Assembly: GCF_047308265.1 (NCBI RefSeq)
Contig: NZ_JBKQWY010000003.1
Coordinates: forward strand, 397,796 to 461,795
DNA length: 64,000 nucleotides
Reading direction: 5' to 3'
From: Maricaulis sp047308265
GTDB lineage: Bacteria > Pseudomonadota > Alphaproteobacteria > Caulobacterales > Maricaulaceae
Part shown: positions 45,031-53,449 of the stretch, piece by piece
Numbering within the stretch: the stretch's first letter is position 1
Layout: the number at the start of each line of letters is the position of its first letter
Program-made: the position numbers and the translations under genes
The notes under the pieces: model-generated
Told to the model about the DNA's origin: nothing
Databases searched by the model: none
Seen by the model: the letters and a program-made list of their open reading frames with translations, nothing else

Positions 45031-45378
45031 TCAGAGGCTGGCCAGCCGACGCGGCAAAAGAAGCGCCACCGAGCCTACAGCGATGGCAATGGCCGCCGTC
45101 GCAAGAACTTCCGGGTTCACGAAGAAGGCAAAACTGCCCATCGCCCCTTCGGCCTGGTCTGACATGCTGGCAAAGGCGCTTTCCAGCTGGGTGCCGGCGA
45201 TGGCAGATCCAATGGACCCGGCCCCGCCCAGCATCAAGGCGCGTTTACGAGCCGGACGACCCAGACGTTCAATGACTTTCTGGGTGAAGCGATCAGCCTC
45301 GGCTTCCGTCTCGAGCGGCTCGGCCGCCTGGGCAAAGGCCGCGTTCAATCGCGCGTCAAAGGCATCATCAAAAGTCAT
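45031..45378 (-). CDS. Putative anti-sigma factor / membrane protein (module 1)
   Basis: The 115-residue protein has a soluble helical N-terminus (MTFDDAFDARLNAAFAQ) and two hydrophobic segments (about 47-67 and 83-110). The start codon overlaps the stop of the ECF sigma gene by one base, so the two are translationally coupled. Position and topology suggest a membrane anti-sigma factor; no zinc-binding HxxxCxxC motif is seen, so this is inference. Confidence 0.65.
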   Translation of the reverse strand: MTFDDAFDARLNAAFAQAAEPLETEAEADRFTQKVIERLGRPARKRALMLGGAGSIGSAIAGTQLESAFASMSDQAEGAMGSFAFFVNPEVLATAAIAIAVGSVALLLPRRLASL

Positions 45379-45920
45379 CACGCCATCACCTCCGCATTGG
45401 CGAACCAAGCCTGCATCTTGGCGCGCCCCCGATTGGCATGGGACTTGACGGTCCCCAGGGGCATGCCGGTGGCCTCGGCTACGTCTGAATGCGACATGCC
45501 GCAAGAATAGCACATCACCACCACGGTTCGCTCGTCTTCTTTCAGCTCCGCCAGGGCCCGGTCCAGATCGACCACATTGCCCATATCGCGCGGGGCTTCC
45601 GCTTCATCCTGGTATTCGGCTTTCAGCCCGTCCAGCAACCGATCCGCGGCTTTGCGCTTGCGGGCCGATTTGAGGAATTCGGTGTAGGCGATCGAGCAGA
45701 GCCAGGATTTAAACGTGCCCGTGCCTTTGAAACTCCCGATTTTTTCAAACGCTCGCAGGAATGCGTCCTGAGCGATGTCATCAGCCAGAGCGTGGTTGCG
45801 ACACATGCGCTGCAACATCGCCCGGACCAGTCCCTGGTGTCGCCGAACCAGCTCGCCAAAGGCTGCCGCGTTCTTGGTGGCGATCACCAGGGCGGTGAGT
45901 TCTGCGTCCGAAGCCGCCAT
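45378..45920 (-). CDS. ECF-type RNA polymerase sigma factor (module 1)
   Basis: The 180-residue protein has a sigma region 2 (FGELVRRHQGLVRAMLQRM to DAFLRAFEKIGSF) and a region 4 with helix-turn-helix (MSHSDVAEATGMPLGTVKSHANRGRAKM). There is no region 3, as expected for ECF sigmas. It is flanked by a small membrane protein upstream and an anti-sigma-like protein downstream. Confidence 0.92.
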   Translation of the reverse strand: MAASDAELTALVIATKNAAAFGELVRRHQGLVRAMLQRMCRNHALADDIAQDAFLRAFEKIGSFKGTGTFKSWLCSIAYTEFLKSARKRKAADRLLDGLKAEYQDEAEAPRDMGNVVDLDRALAELKEDERTVVVMCYSCGMSHSDVAEATGMPLGTVKSHANRGRAKMQAWFANAEVMA

Positions 45921-45923
45921 GAT

Positions 45924-46307
45924 CTAGTCTTGATCGCTCGACTTCTTGCCGGTCAGACCGAAGCCGATCAGCACCAGTCCGATAAAGCCCGGGAAAGCGG
46001 CGATCGACAACATGATCGGCACGGCCTCGTTATCACCTTCAACGGCACCGATCGTCATGCCCAGCGTCGCGAAGGCCGCAGCAACCGCCACCAGGATCAG
46101 ACCGGCTTTCAGGTCACCGCGCCCGTCCTTGCGGGGCATGCCCAGCGCCTTGATGGTTTCCGGCGTCATTGTCTGTCCCTGCCGGATCGCGCTTTCGATC
46201 ACGTTCAAGGTGGCCTTGCGGCGCTCGGATCCGTTGCGGACAGAAATCCAGACGATCAGGACGATCATCGTGAACAGGCCCAGCGGCACCAGAATTTCGA
46301 CTTCCAT
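45924..46307 (-). CDS. Small membrane protein, DUF6249-like (module 1)
   Basis: The 127-residue protein has an N-terminal helix, a cytoplasmic linker (NGSERRKATLNVIESAIRQGQTMTPETIKAL) and two C-terminal helices. The layout resembles DUF6249 proteins next to sigma genes; the family name is tentative. It ends 3 bases before the sigma gene and probably belongs to its signalling pathway. Confidence 0.7.
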   Translation of the reverse strand: MEVEILVPLGLFTMIVLIVWISVRNGSERRKATLNVIESAIRQGQTMTPETIKALGMPRKDGRGDLKAGLILVAVAAAFATLGMTIGAVEGDNEAVPIMLSIAAFPGFIGLVLIGFGLTGKKSSDQD

Positions 46308-46412
46308 GGTAAAACTCCTTCAATTCGTGCGCTCACCTGCGCCTATGCCCTTTAGATGCGGGCCGGCCCGAATTTGGATGCAAGTGGCGGCAGTATTACT
46401 GTTTTTCGACCG

Positions 46413-46967
46413 TCAGACCACCGCAACGCCGAACAGCACCATGTGAAACCGCAGGATCAGCATGGCCGCGAGGAAGCCGAGAATGATGGCGGTCAGGTCA
46501 CCGCCCCAACCCTTGACGATGGGCGGCGGGGTCTCGCGAAACCAGGACGCGATGAACACAATGGTCGACCAGACAAAAAAGGTGACAAACAGAATGAGCG
46601 AGGCCAGTTCGCCATTGGCCAGCGTGTGCGCCAGGGACCAGAGCATCACCGCGGCCAACATGGGGTGGCGCAACCAGCGGCGAATATGCCCTGGAGCATA
46701 GGCCGCGACCAGAAGGATCAGAGCCAGCGGCACCAGAAGATAGGCCAGGTGGCGCCCCCAGACCGGCGGCTCCCAGACAATCACCGAGGGGTGAGCCAGG
46801 ATTTTGCCCCAGATGATCAGCGCCAGCCCGATCACTGAAATCACCGTATAGATTATCTTGTAGGTATTCTCACCGCGCAGGGCGATCAGGCGTTCGCGCT
46901 GGGCAGGAAACAGCCGGATGGCATGAACACCGATAAACAGGATCAGCCCCAGGATCAGTACATACAT
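46413..46967 (-). CDS. NnrU-family membrane protein
   Basis: The 184-residue protein has about six hydrophobic helices and family motifs GVHAIRLF, WGRHLAYLLVPLALILL and the HPMLAAVMLWSLAHTLANG segment. NnrU was named from a nitrite/nitric-oxide reduction locus, and its fold resembles phospholipid methyltransferase-like isoprenylcysteine enzymes. No denitrification gene is near. It sits between the two sigma modules. Confidence 0.88.
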   Translation of the reverse strand: MYVLILGLILFIGVHAIRLFPAQRERLIALRGENTYKIIYTVISVIGLALIIWGKILAHPSVIVWEPPVWGRHLAYLLVPLALILLVAAYAPGHIRRWLRHPMLAAVMLWSLAHTLANGELASLILFVTFFVWSTIVFIASWFRETPPPIVKGWGGDLTAIILGFLAAMLILRFHMVLFGVAVV

Positions 46968-47055
46968 GACGGATCTCCCCACCCGCTGCGTGTCTCGCCA
47001 TCGACTATAGGTGATTCCCTGCGGCGCGCGGTGTCACCCCCATGACAACCGGATA

Positions 47056-47421
47056 TCAGGTGTAGAATTGCCGGAAAAACCGCATCAGATCGGTGCGTTG
47101 AAGCGCGATACCGGTCAGCGCCATCGCTGCGGCCAGTACAAGGGCAAGCCCGGCCGGCGCCAGAGCATCCCGAACCAGACCCATGGCCGGCACCATATCC
47201 TGTCCCACGCGCACCAATAGGGCGAGCAGGATCATACAGGCCAGACCCCAAACGACCATATCACGACGCAGGCGACGCCGGGCGACCCCCTGCATCACAG
47301 AGGCCGTGAAACTCACATCAAAACGCGGCGCACCCGTCGCGGCCCACAGTGCGGCCATCGGATCGCTCTCGCCGGCTAGCGGCATGCGCCCGGCGGGTTC
47401 GATTTCGGTCTTGTCAGTCAT
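47056..47421 (-). CDS. Putative anti-sigma-like membrane protein (module 2)
   Basis: The 121-residue protein has a soluble N-terminus with PRFDVSFTASVMQGVARRR and two hydrophobic segments (about 55-72 and 85-105). It overlaps the upstream sigma gene by 8 bases. It parallels the anti-sigma-like gene of module 1 in position and topology. Confidence 0.65.
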   Translation of the reverse strand: MTDKTEIEPAGRMPLAGESDPMAALWAATGAPRFDVSFTASVMQGVARRRLRRDMVVWGLACMILLALLVRVGQDMVPAMGLVRDALAPAGLALVLAAAMALTGIALQRTDLMRFFRQFYT

Positions 47422-48034
47422 CGGACGCGACCTCCTCGGGCCGTGATGCTTCAGTTCGCTGCGATGTACGGGCCCCGGTTTCCGGCTGAACGTGTGTATC
47501 CAGGTGTGCCAGCACCCTGGCCCGCCCCCGTGTGATATGGGATTTCACCGTTCCCACGGGAAGCCCCAGAATACGGGCCGCATCGGCATGCGTCCACCCT
47601 TCTCCCGCGCACAGGGCCAGCGCCGCCCTTTGATCATCCGGCAGTTCCATCAGGGCCCGCCGCATGGAGATCACCGCTTCGGGCTGGGGCGTGTGTGTCT
47701 CCGCGCGGGTGGATTGCCAGTCGTGATCGCGTCGGGAGGTCCGCGCCGCAGACCGCGCCTGGCTTTTCGCCTTGCGCCAGGCCATGCCCATCAACCAGGA
47801 CTTGAAATGCCCCGGCGTTCTGAGTTGGGCCAGAGCCGACCAGGCCGCCAGAAAGGTCTCCTGGGCCAGATCATCCGCATCCGCCGGATTGGCCGCGACG
47901 CGCATCAGGAAGCTGCGCACAGCACGCTGGTGGCGCGAGACGAGCCGGGCAAAGGCGGGCTCCGACCCGGCGCGCGCCGCCTTGACCCAGCGTGCATCCT
48001 GGGCATCTCCCGGTGATGCGTCATCTCGTGACAT
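47414..48034 (-). CDS. ECF-type RNA polymerase sigma factor (module 2)
   Basis: The 206-residue protein has region 2 (FARLVSRHQRAVRSFLMR, DADDLAQETFLAAW) and region 4 (TLP-like MELPDDQRAALALCAGEGWTHADAARILGLPVGTVKSHITRGRARV). A charged C-terminal tail of about 25 residues follows. It is a distant paralogue of the module 1 sigma, not a recent duplicate. Confidence 0.92.
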   Translation of the reverse strand: MSRDDASPGDAQDARWVKAARAGSEPAFARLVSRHQRAVRSFLMRVAANPADADDLAQETFLAAWSALAQLRTPGHFKSWLMGMAWRKAKSQARSAARTSRRDHDWQSTRAETHTPQPEAVISMRRALMELPDDQRAALALCAGEGWTHADAARILGLPVGTVKSHITRGRARVLAHLDTHVQPETGARTSQRTEASRPEEVASDD

Positions 48035-48063
48035 CCGCCTGCCCCTTCACACCCCGGCTTCAA

Positions 48064-48483
48064 TCAGCGGCGAAAAAGGCCACTGACCAGAAAGGCCAGG
48101 GACAGGACACCCAGGATCAGGGCGATGAAGTAGAACGCATCCACCTCACCCAGCAGATTGGTGTAACCGGCAAAACCGAACACGCCGGCCAGACCGGCGA
48201 ACAAGACCACCAGAAACGGGGTGGATCCTTTTTTGTGCTGACCGTGCATGTCTTCGCTCCCATCATCCCAGTCGTCATCATTGCCGCGATCCTTGTCCAG
48301 GCTCGCGACCAGGTCTGCCGGCGGTTCCTTGCCCGCAGCGGCATAGGCTTTCAGGAGATCAATCTTGGCCTGGGTTCGCTTGTAGCGCATGAAACTGCTC
48401 CACCCACCGGCAATAAAAAAGGCTAGCGGAAAAAACAGCCACCAATAGTGGAAAATGAAATCGCCGAAATCGCGTCCATCCAT
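48064..48483 (-). CDS. Small membrane protein upstream of ECF sigma (module 2)
   Basis: The 139-residue protein has an N-terminal helix (WWLFFPLAFFIAGGW), a linker with KIDLLKAYAAAGKEPPADLVASL, an Asp-rich stretch, and two C-terminal helices. Its layout mirrors the module 1 membrane protein. A GAGGAG site supports the ATG at 48483. It lies 29 bases before the sigma gene. Confidence 0.7.
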   Translation of the reverse strand: MDGRDFGDFIFHYWWLFFPLAFFIAGGWSSFMRYKRTQAKIDLLKAYAAAGKEPPADLVASLDKDRGNDDDWDDGSEDMHGQHKKGSTPFLVVLFAGLAGVFGFAGYTNLLGEVDAFYFIALILGVLSLAFLVSGLFRR

Positions 48484-48572
48484 GGGTCTACTCCTCGTTT
48501 CGAACAGCGGGTTCATCCCGTGCATTCACAAGTGAGTAGCCACCCCGACAGGGTTTGGATGCAGGGCCGTCA

Positions 48573-48615
48573 AAAAAATCGCACAAACCGGCCCCGATAC
48601 GCGATCGGGACCGGT
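48573..48615 (-). terminator. Intrinsic terminator of the alpha/beta hydrolase gene
   Basis: ACCGG-C-CCCGAT pairs with ATCGGG-A-CCGGT around an ACGCG loop. On the minus strand this is followed by TTTGTGCGA and seven T residues. It lies about 45 bases past the hydrolase stop. Confidence 0.7.
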
Positions 48616-48658
48616 CCTGCGACGGATTGGTCTGTCTAGGCCCAGGGTCGGGCCGGGA

Positions 48659-50152
48659 TCAGAAGGGCAGTTCGTTGAAGTCCGGCAAATCGACAATGAT
48701 CTCGCGCCCGGACTGGTCTTCACCGCGCAGGAAGGCGTGCATCGATTGCTGCACCTCGTCCGACATCATGAACAGATTGTGCCCGGCATTGTGCACCGTC
48801 ACGATCTGGGCATTCTCCAGTCCGGCCACAGCCTCTGCCTGGCTTTCGACATAGGTCCGCCCGTCCAGCGTGCCCGAAAGTACCAGAACCGGCACATCAC
48901 TGACCGGAGCCGTCCGGAACTCATCCCCCAGGTCCAGCCCGTCCCACGCCTCATTCAGCTGCGGCATCGGGAAGTTGAGATACAGACCCAGCAGGCTGGT
49001 TTCGGCTTCGGTTTCAAACCGGGCCAGATCATCCGCATTCACGCCGGACGCCACATCCATGGCCGTCGACATCGGACGCAGCATGATCTCCTCGCTGGGC
49101 CGGAAGAAGCGCTGCAACATGGCCGTCACGATCTGGCTTCCGCCCTGGTCCAGCTCGGCATACATGGCGAACAGCGCGCCCACATTGCGCGGATCGGAAA
49201 TCATGCCCGACGCGAATTGCTGCACATTCCGGCGCTGCAGGAGATAGGGGACCGGCTCCCCCTCGCGGCGCGGCACCATGATCAGCATCGGCTCCTCATC
49301 CAGGCGGGCATGGACGCGGCGCATCAGGGTCGCGATATCGCCATATCGCGCATGGGCCGCCGGCTGGGTTTCCAGGGCCGTTTGCAGACGCGCGAAATAG
49401 GCATCCGTACGCGCAGGCGATTTGACGGTCTGGTCCAGCCCTTCCACAGAGGCAATGATCACATGCCCGATCTCGTCCTCAATATCCTTGAGGGCTGCGA
49501 GCGACAGGTGGGATCCGTAGGAAATCCCCCACAGGGTCAGCTGATCGGCCTCCAGATGGGTGCGCAGGTCCGACAGGTCCCGGACGCTCTCGCGGGTATT
49601 ATAGGCATTGATATCAATGCCCTCACCGTCCCAGAAATCCCGACACACAAGCGCGGCGTCACGGTAGAGCGCACCCAGTTCGGCATCGCTGGTCGCTTCG
49701 GCGAGCGGAATATTCACACCGCTTTCGCAATTGGGCATGTCATTGGATTCACCCGTACCGCGCTGGTCATAGGCAATCACATCCCCATGTTCACGCATCT
49801 GCATGAACAGGTCGAAGCGGCGAAAACGGGCCGTGGAAATGCCCGATCCACCGGGGCCTCCGGACAGATAGACGATCGGATCGCCCGGCTCATCCGTCGT
49901 GGCGGGAAAACGCACATAGACCAGTTCGATCATCCGGCTTTCCGGGTCCGCCCGGTTTTCAGGGACCGACAGAACACCGCGATAGGCATCCACACGGTTT
50001 TCACCGGCTTCGAACACAATCGCCTCCTCGCCGGGATAGACGCGGTCGGCGAGTGCGAGCGAACTGGCACCGGTCATAAGCGCGACAGACAGCGTCAGAC
50101 CGGACACAAAGCGGCGGGCGGGGGCAGGCATCAGGCAAGACAGCGGGCGCAT
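48659..50152 (-). CDS. Secreted alpha/beta-hydrolase, proline iminopeptidase/tripeptidyl-aminopeptidase-like
   Basis: The 497-residue protein has a signal peptide (about 1-36), the SGGPGGSG oxyanion loop at 97-104, the nucleophile S211 in WGISYGSH, D430 in SGTLDGRT and H458 in NAGHN. A C-terminal TAP-like domain fits secreted peptidases of the S33 family. The substrate is probably short peptides. A GAGGAG site precedes the ATG at 50152. It is divergent from the LytTR regulator, 142 bases away. Confidence 0.88.
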   Translation of the reverse strand: MRPLSCLMPAPARRFVSGLTLSVALMTGASSLALADRVYPGEEAIVFEAGENRVDAYRGVLSVPENRADPESRMIELVYVRFPATTDEPGDPIVYLSGGPGGSGISTARFRRFDLFMQMREHGDVIAYDQRGTGESNDMPNCESGVNIPLAEATSDAELGALYRDAALVCRDFWDGEGIDINAYNTRESVRDLSDLRTHLEADQLTLWGISYGSHLSLAALKDIEDEIGHVIIASVEGLDQTVKSPARTDAYFARLQTALETQPAAHARYGDIATLMRRVHARLDEEPMLIMVPRREGEPVPYLLQRRNVQQFASGMISDPRNVGALFAMYAELDQGGSQIVTAMLQRFFRPSEEIMLRPMSTAMDVASGVNADDLARFETEAETSLLGLYLNFPMPQLNEAWDGLDLGDEFRTAPVSDVPVLVLSGTLDGRTYVESQAEAVAGLENAQIVTVHNAGHNLFMMSDEVQQSMHAFLRGEDQSGREIIVDLPDFNELPF

Positions 50153-50189
50153 TGTTTCAATCTCCTCTTGCGGCCGTGAATTGACCCGA

Positions 50190-50276
50190 GACAAACGCCC
50201 TTGCGGTGTGCTTTGACAGGCGAAATCGGCGAACGGTAGGGCCTGACCGATCAATGGTCGCGCCAGACCGTTTGTC
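50190..50276. promoter_or_regulatory. Paired inverted 8-mers in the hydrolase/LytTR divergent region
   Basis: GACAAACG (50190-50197) and CGTTTGTC (50269-50276) face each other across 71 bases, each near one of the divergent starts. A perfect TTGACA lies at 50213-50218. A LytTR-binding role is inferred only from position. Confidence 0.35.
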
Positions 50277-50294
50277 CTGCGCTAGGATAAAGCC

Positions 50295-51824
50295 ATGATG
50301 ATGCTTCGCGTTTTGACACTGCCGCCCGTCCTGGTCGTCTGGCTCCTTACCCTCCTGTCCGGACCGGCTTGGGCGCAAACCGACCCGCGGCTGAACCGGT
50401 CTTTCTTCTGGATCGACTCGCGCACGGTCGAGATCTGTCCTGTCGCCGACCCCGAATCCTGCTCCACCGCCACCGTCTGGGATATCGATCCCCAGAATAA
50501 CCACATCATTGTCCGTGGGCGTCTCGCCCTGCCCGAACGCCTCTTCACCGAGCAAGAGCCTCTGGGCCTGTTTGTCTCCGGCAAGGCAGCATCACGGGCC
50601 TGGGTCAATGGCGAGCTGGTGGGCGAGAATGGGCGCCCCGGCGATACACGACACAGTGAGACGGTGGGGCGAATGGATGCCGTGTTCTACGTCCCGCGCT
50701 CGGTGCTGAGACCGGGAAACAACGCCATCGAGCTGGAATTGTCCGGTCATCACTCGCTGATTGATCTCTCCAGCCCGGTGCACATGATCGGGATTGGCAC
50801 CTATACCGATCAAACAGCGCGGATCATCACCGATTATGGTCCAAGCCTCATGACATTCGGCGCCTTCCTGCTCGGCGCGATCTTTTTCGGTGTGATGGCG
50901 CTGGAGGCGGAACGTCGCCTCCTGCCCGCACTCCTGGCCGGGCTGTCCCTGTCCACCGGCGGGCAATTGCTATCGGAATCAGCACGCGGCCTGTTTGCCT
51001 ATGACTACCCGATGCATGATGTCCGCCTGATGTCGATCACGGCGTTTGCCGTGCTCTCGGGCCTCCTGCTGAACGCCTATCTCATCGCCCGGTTCACCAC
51101 GTTTTCACTGCGCGCTCGCCTGGCCATACTCGGCGGGCTGTTCGCGGGCATGAGTGTGATGATCGCCTGGCAGGCCGGGTTTGACGGCAAGACCGGGTTA
51201 AGCCTGATGATTGCCCTCATCGCCGCTCTGGGCTGGTGCGGCTGGGCGCTCTGGCGCGGTCAGAAGGAAGCGCGGGCCTTTCTTCCCATACTCGGCCTGA
51301 CCCTGGTCGCCATGGTGTGGGATCCGAACCGATTTCTCGATTTCTACATCTATGTCGGGCTGACCGCCCTGCTCCTGCTCCTCCTGGCCCAGCACGCTCT
51401 TCTGCTGATCGAGGAACGCAAGGAACGGCTCAGTGAAACCCGCCGGGCGGGTCAGCTGGAAGTGGCGCTCGACCAGGCCCGCCAACGCGAAGCACCGGAA
51501 AGCCTGCAGCTCGTCTCGGCCGGCCGGGTGGATTATGTCGCCACAGACCGCATCACTCAGATCAAGGCCGCCGGCGATTATGTCGAGATCTGTTTCGAAA
51601 GTGGCGATACCCGGCTCTACACGGCCGCCCTGAGCGCGCTGGAGGCCGATCTTCCGCCCAGCTTCCTGCGGGTTCACCGCTCCCACATCGTCAACACGGC
51701 GTTTGTCTCTGCGCTCGAGCGTGAAGCGTCGGGCACCGGCCGACTGGTCTTGAGCGACGGGACGGAGACACCGGTCTCTCGCCGGATCCTGCCCAAGGTG
51801 CGCAACGCCCTGGCCGCGGCCTGA
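50295..51824 (+). CDS. Membrane-anchored LytTR-domain transcription regulator
   Basis: The 509-residue protein combines a signal peptide (to about 27), an extracytoplasmic beta-rich domain (about 28-170, resembling the 7TMR-DISM/galactose-binding type), seven or so TM helices (about 180-375), a short coiled linker, and a C-terminal LytTR DNA-binding domain (about 405-505, with IKAAGDYVEICFESGDTRLY and FLRVHRSHIVN). This would let an outside signal act directly on DNA without a phosphorelay. The divergent hydrolase is an obvious candidate target. Confidence 0.85.
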   Translation: MMMLRVLTLPPVLVVWLLTLLSGPAWAQTDPRLNRSFFWIDSRTVEICPVADPESCSTATVWDIDPQNNHIIVRGRLALPERLFTEQEPLGLFVSGKAASRAWVNGELVGENGRPGDTRHSETVGRMDAVFYVPRSVLRPGNNAIELELSGHHSLIDLSSPVHMIGIGTYTDQTARIITDYGPSLMTFGAFLLGAIFFGVMALEAERRLLPALLAGLSLSTGGQLLSESARGLFAYDYPMHDVRLMSITAFAVLSGLLLNAYLIARFTTFSLRARLAILGGLFAGMSVMIAWQAGFDGKTGLSLMIALIAALGWCGWALWRGQKEARAFLPILGLTLVAMVWDPNRFLDFYIYVGLTALLLLLLAQHALLLIEERKERLSETRRAGQLEVALDQARQREAPESLQLVSAGRVDYVATDRITQIKAAGDYVEICFESGDTRLYTAALSALEADLPPSFLRVHRSHIVNTAFVSALEREASGTGRLVLSDGTETPVSRRILPKVRNALAAA

Positions 51825-51827
51825 TCG

Positions 51828-52037
51828 TCAATAATGCGGGGGTTTGGTGGCCTCGGCCGCCGGCAGATGATCTTCCAGCGTACCCACGCGCGAATGCATC
51901 TTGTCGAGACGGCGCGTGAGACGATCAATCTCCTCACGCTGAGCGAGGATGACCTGATTGAGTTCCTCGATCACCTTGTCCTGGTGTGCGAGATGGATCT
52001 CGACGCTTTCCATTCGATCTGTCATCGGATCGCGCAT
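51828..52037 (-). CDS. slyX: SlyX-family coiled-coil protein
   Basis: The 69-residue protein is almost wholly coiled coil (MESVEIHLAHQDKVIEELNQ with EIDRL and RRLDKM heptads) and ends in PPHY, the SlyX hallmark. Function is unknown in the family. The ATG at 52037 is used; 52025 is possible. It is convergent with the LytTR gene, 3 bases away. Confidence 0.9.
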   Translation of the reverse strand: MRDPMTDRMESVEIHLAHQDKVIEELNQVILAQREEIDRLTRRLDKMHSRVGTLEDHLPAAEATKPPHY

Positions 52038-52054
52038 CGACGCCTCCCTGCGAC

Positions 52055-52735
52055 TCAGCCCTGCCGCCTCAATACCACGGCATGAAAATCCCGGCGCCAT
52101 TGAAATCCCAGCCGCTCATACAGGCGGATCGTGCCCGTACGCTCCGCCCAGGCCTGAAGGAAGGGTGTCTCGCCCTGTTCCAACACCTTGCGCGTGGCAT
52201 GAAGCGAGAGATGTGACGCCAGCCCCCGTCCCTGAAAATCAGGATGCGTACATACGCCAGAGACCTCGATATGCCCGGGAAAGCGCATGCGGTGCCCGGC
52301 CATTGCCGCCAATCGCCCATCGATGCGAATCCCCCAGAACGGACCCATTTCATGGGTACGGGCCAGCATTGGACCGGGCCGGGTCAAATCTGCGAGTTCA
52401 ACCATCTCGCTGGCATCTTCAGGGCCCAGACGAACAATGTCACGCGTGTCGACAGGGGCCACATCGCCTCCACCCCAGACCATCTGAACCGCAGGCGCGG
52501 CCATCACGACCTCAAAACCCTCGGGTCGCGTAACGGGCTGCGCCTGGAGCACGACCACCTCGGATCCGGGGGTCACAAGGTCTGCGGCCTGCGCCATCGT
52601 TTCCGGTCGATCATCCTCGCCCGACAGGAAAACATTGATATCCGGGTGAAAGCGGCGCACAGCCCCCGAGCCAACAGCGCGCTCCGCGTGATAGCTGGTC
52701 AGGCTGGCCCAGACCGGTCGATCGAGCGCCGTCAT
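52055..52735 (-). CDS. GNAT-family N-acetyltransferase
   Basis: The 226-residue protein has an N-terminal non-catalytic half and a C-terminal acetyl-CoA fold with VCTHPDFQGRGLASHLSL and TIRLYERLGFQWRRDF, typical of the FR47-like group. Substrate unknown. The start overlaps the end of the marR gene, so both are likely under that regulator. Confidence 0.88.
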   Translation of the reverse strand: MTALDRPVWASLTSYHAERAVGSGAVRRFHPDINVFLSGEDDRPETMAQAADLVTPGSEVVVLQAQPVTRPEGFEVVMAAPAVQMVWGGGDVAPVDTRDIVRLGPEDASEMVELADLTRPGPMLARTHEMGPFWGIRIDGRLAAMAGHRMRFPGHIEVSGVCTHPDFQGRGLASHLSLHATRKVLEQGETPFLQAWAERTGTIRLYERLGFQWRRDFHAVVLRRQG

Positions 52736-53277
52736 GAGGCCTGCCCTCCTGAAACCTTATCTTTGGAAACCGGGTCTCTCGAAGCTTGCCCACCCGGCAG
52801 GCGGTCATCACGAAGCAGACCAGCATAATCGCCCGCACGCAGACGGGTTTCCAACTGGGTCAATTGAGACAGGAAATCCCCGTCCAACCCGTCACACAAT
52901 CGTGCAGCAGCGTCGTTGACGCGTGGCCAGAATTCGCGCGCCGCCCGGACCGAGAGGGCCTGCCCCGTGTCGGACAAAACGATCAGGCGCTGACGCCGAT
53001 CTGTATCGCCAGACCGAACGACAACCCAGCCCCCCTTCTCCATCGCATCAATCATGCGCGATACGCCCGGCTGGGCCATGCCCAGCATCTGTGCGAGCTC
53101 TCCGGTGGTCCGGGGGTCGGTCTGGCTAAGCGCCGCCAGAAGCGGCATCTGGGCCGAAGGCAGATCACATCCCTGCCCCTCCAGCCAGGTTTGGGTCATC
53201 GCTTGCAGGGCCATGCCGGCCCGTTTCAATCGCGACCCCAGCGCTGTGTGCCCCATATGAGCGAGAATGTCAGACAT
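52732..53277 (-). CDS. MarR-family transcriptional regulator
   Basis: The 181-residue protein has the MarR winged helix: TTGELAQMLGMAQPGVSRMIDAMEKGGWVVVRSGDTDRRQ, flanked by dimerisation helices. The ATG at 53277 has a GGAGAGG site. It is cotranscribed with the acetyltransferase (4-base overlap). A perfect inverted repeat immediately upstream is probably its own operator. The C-terminal 20 residues contain a repeated GGQAS motif. Confidence 0.92.
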   Translation of the reverse strand: MSDILAHMGHTALGSRLKRAGMALQAMTQTWLEGQGCDLPSAQMPLLAALSQTDPRTTGELAQMLGMAQPGVSRMIDAMEKGGWVVVRSGDTDRRQRLIVLSDTGQALSVRAAREFWPRVNDAAARLCDGLDGDFLSQLTQLETRLRAGDYAGLLRDDRLPGGQASRDPVSKDKVSGGQAS

Positions 53278-53286
53278 ACGCCTCTC

Positions 53287-53312
53287 CATAACTTGTTATA
53301 TATCAAGTTATG
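53287..53312 (-). promoter_or_regulatory. Probable MarR operator
   Basis: CATAACTTG and CAAGTTATG form 9-bp perfect arms around the 8-base AT spacer TTATATAT, ending 10 bases before the marR start. The size and place are typical for MarR autoregulation. The AT spacer may overlap the -10. Confidence 0.7.
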
Positions 53313-53375
53313 TTTATACCGAAGTCAACCCCGACAATGCGTCTTCGGCCTCGTCGTCGCACCGTGACACGACCA

Positions 53376-53404
53376 AAGAAAAAGGCCGGGCAAAACCCGG
53401 CCTT
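53376..53404 (-). terminator. Intrinsic terminator of the cold-shock gene
   Basis: AAGGCCGGG/CCCGGCCTT form a 9-bp stem with a 5-base loop. On the minus strand the stem is followed by TTTCTTTGG. It lies 45 bases past the csp stop. Confidence 0.8.
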
Positions 53405-53449
53405 CTCCTGAATGCATCAACGCGCCCGGACGGGCGCGGCACAGGCCAA

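Noticed and set aside
48737..50179. 480-codon plus-strand frame opposite the alpha/beta hydrolase
   Set aside because: The hydrolase has a full catalytic triad and signal peptide; the antisense frame is Arg/His/Gln-rich.
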